In this document: in pieces, positions 13,547 through 13,670 of the stretch | Numbering within the stretch: the stretch's first letter is position 1 | How the letters are laid out: every line of letters begins with the position of its first letter | Assembly (NCBI GenBank): GCA_041690515.1 | Contig: JAWLHF010000090.1 | Location: 1 to 13,670, forward strand | From: BRH-c25 sp041690515 | GTDB taxonomy: Bacteria > Bacillota > Clostridia > Lutisporales > Lutisporaceae | DNA length: 13,670 bases | Direction of reading: 5' to 3' | Position numbers and translations under genes: made by a program | Notes under the pieces: model-generated | Databases searched by the model: none | What the model saw: only the letters and a program-made list of their open reading frames with translations | Told to the model about the DNA's origin: nothing

Positions 13547-13670
13547 ACGGTAATAATCTTACAGTGAACTACAATCTTGAAATTGACCGAGCAGGCTCAA
13601 TAATAATGAATGGCGGGACTTTAATAGTTAACGGTGATTTGACTATAAAGGAAAGCGGCGTCATTACAGC
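13501..13670 (+). CDS. fragment of a beta-repeat surface protein, open at the right edge
   Basis: In a frame shifted from the phospholipase-like start, the sequence is open from just after a TGA at 13498-13500 to the end of the window. It reads NLNLNGNNLTVNYNLEI, then IIMNGGTLIVNGDLTI. The spaced N-G and alternating hydrophobic residues are typical of right-handed beta-helix or beta-solenoid surface proteins. An ATG at 13513 has no clear ribosome binding site, so this is probably the downstream part of a gene whose start belonged to another frame, not an independent gene. Function is unknown. Confidence 0.45.

Overview
The window comes from a low-GC, anaerobic, Gram-positive bacterium of the class Clostridia. 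This rests on AT-rich intergenic DNA with sigma-A-type promoters, strong GGAGG ribosome binding sites, several TTG starts, a TRAP transporter, a GlpP-type antiterminator and a TetM-like GTPase carrying a Rae1/YacP-type nuclease. A cellulolytic-type clostridium (Ruminiclostridium or Acetivibrio group) is a guess. All genes from 1 to 12869 lie on the minus strand; one start, at 13274, lies on the plus strand.

Read in transcription order (right to left), 12869-10224 encodes an 881-residue fusion of a TetM/EF-G-like ribosomal GTPase with a C-terminal Rae1-like ribosome-dependent endoribonuclease. It is followed by a methyl-accepting chemotaxis protein (10111-8318) with its own promoter and a perfect terminator. 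Its first 18 codons are a diverged tandem duplication. Next is a secreted, FMN- and FAD-dependent flavoprotein reductase (8126-6285) of the fumarate/urocanate reductase family, with its own promoter. Some fumarate-binding residues are altered in it. A gene-free stretch of about 500 bases follows, holding a strong terminator, a possible small RNA and the promoter of the next operon.

That operon holds a TRAP transporter (dctP, dctQ, dctM), a HAD-IIA phosphatase and the glycerol-3-phosphate-responsive antiterminator GlpP. After a large hairpin and a promoter comes a GlpA-like FAD oxidoreductase that runs off the left edge. The likely theme of the left two thirds is anaerobic organic-acid and glycerol-3-phosphate metabolism. 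A TRAP system moves a carboxylate, a cell-surface flavoprotein may use a related compound as electron acceptor, and the glp-like genes are controlled by antitermination. These links come from gene order and family knowledge.

At the right edge, past a 400-base divergent intergenic region with two inverted repeats, a secreted zinc-dependent phospholipase C-like reading frame starts at 13274. It breaks after about 80 codons and a different frame takes over that encodes beta-repeat sequence. This looks like a deletion or recombination junction, or a sequencing frameshift. No tRNA, rRNA, CRISPR array or insertion sequence was seen.
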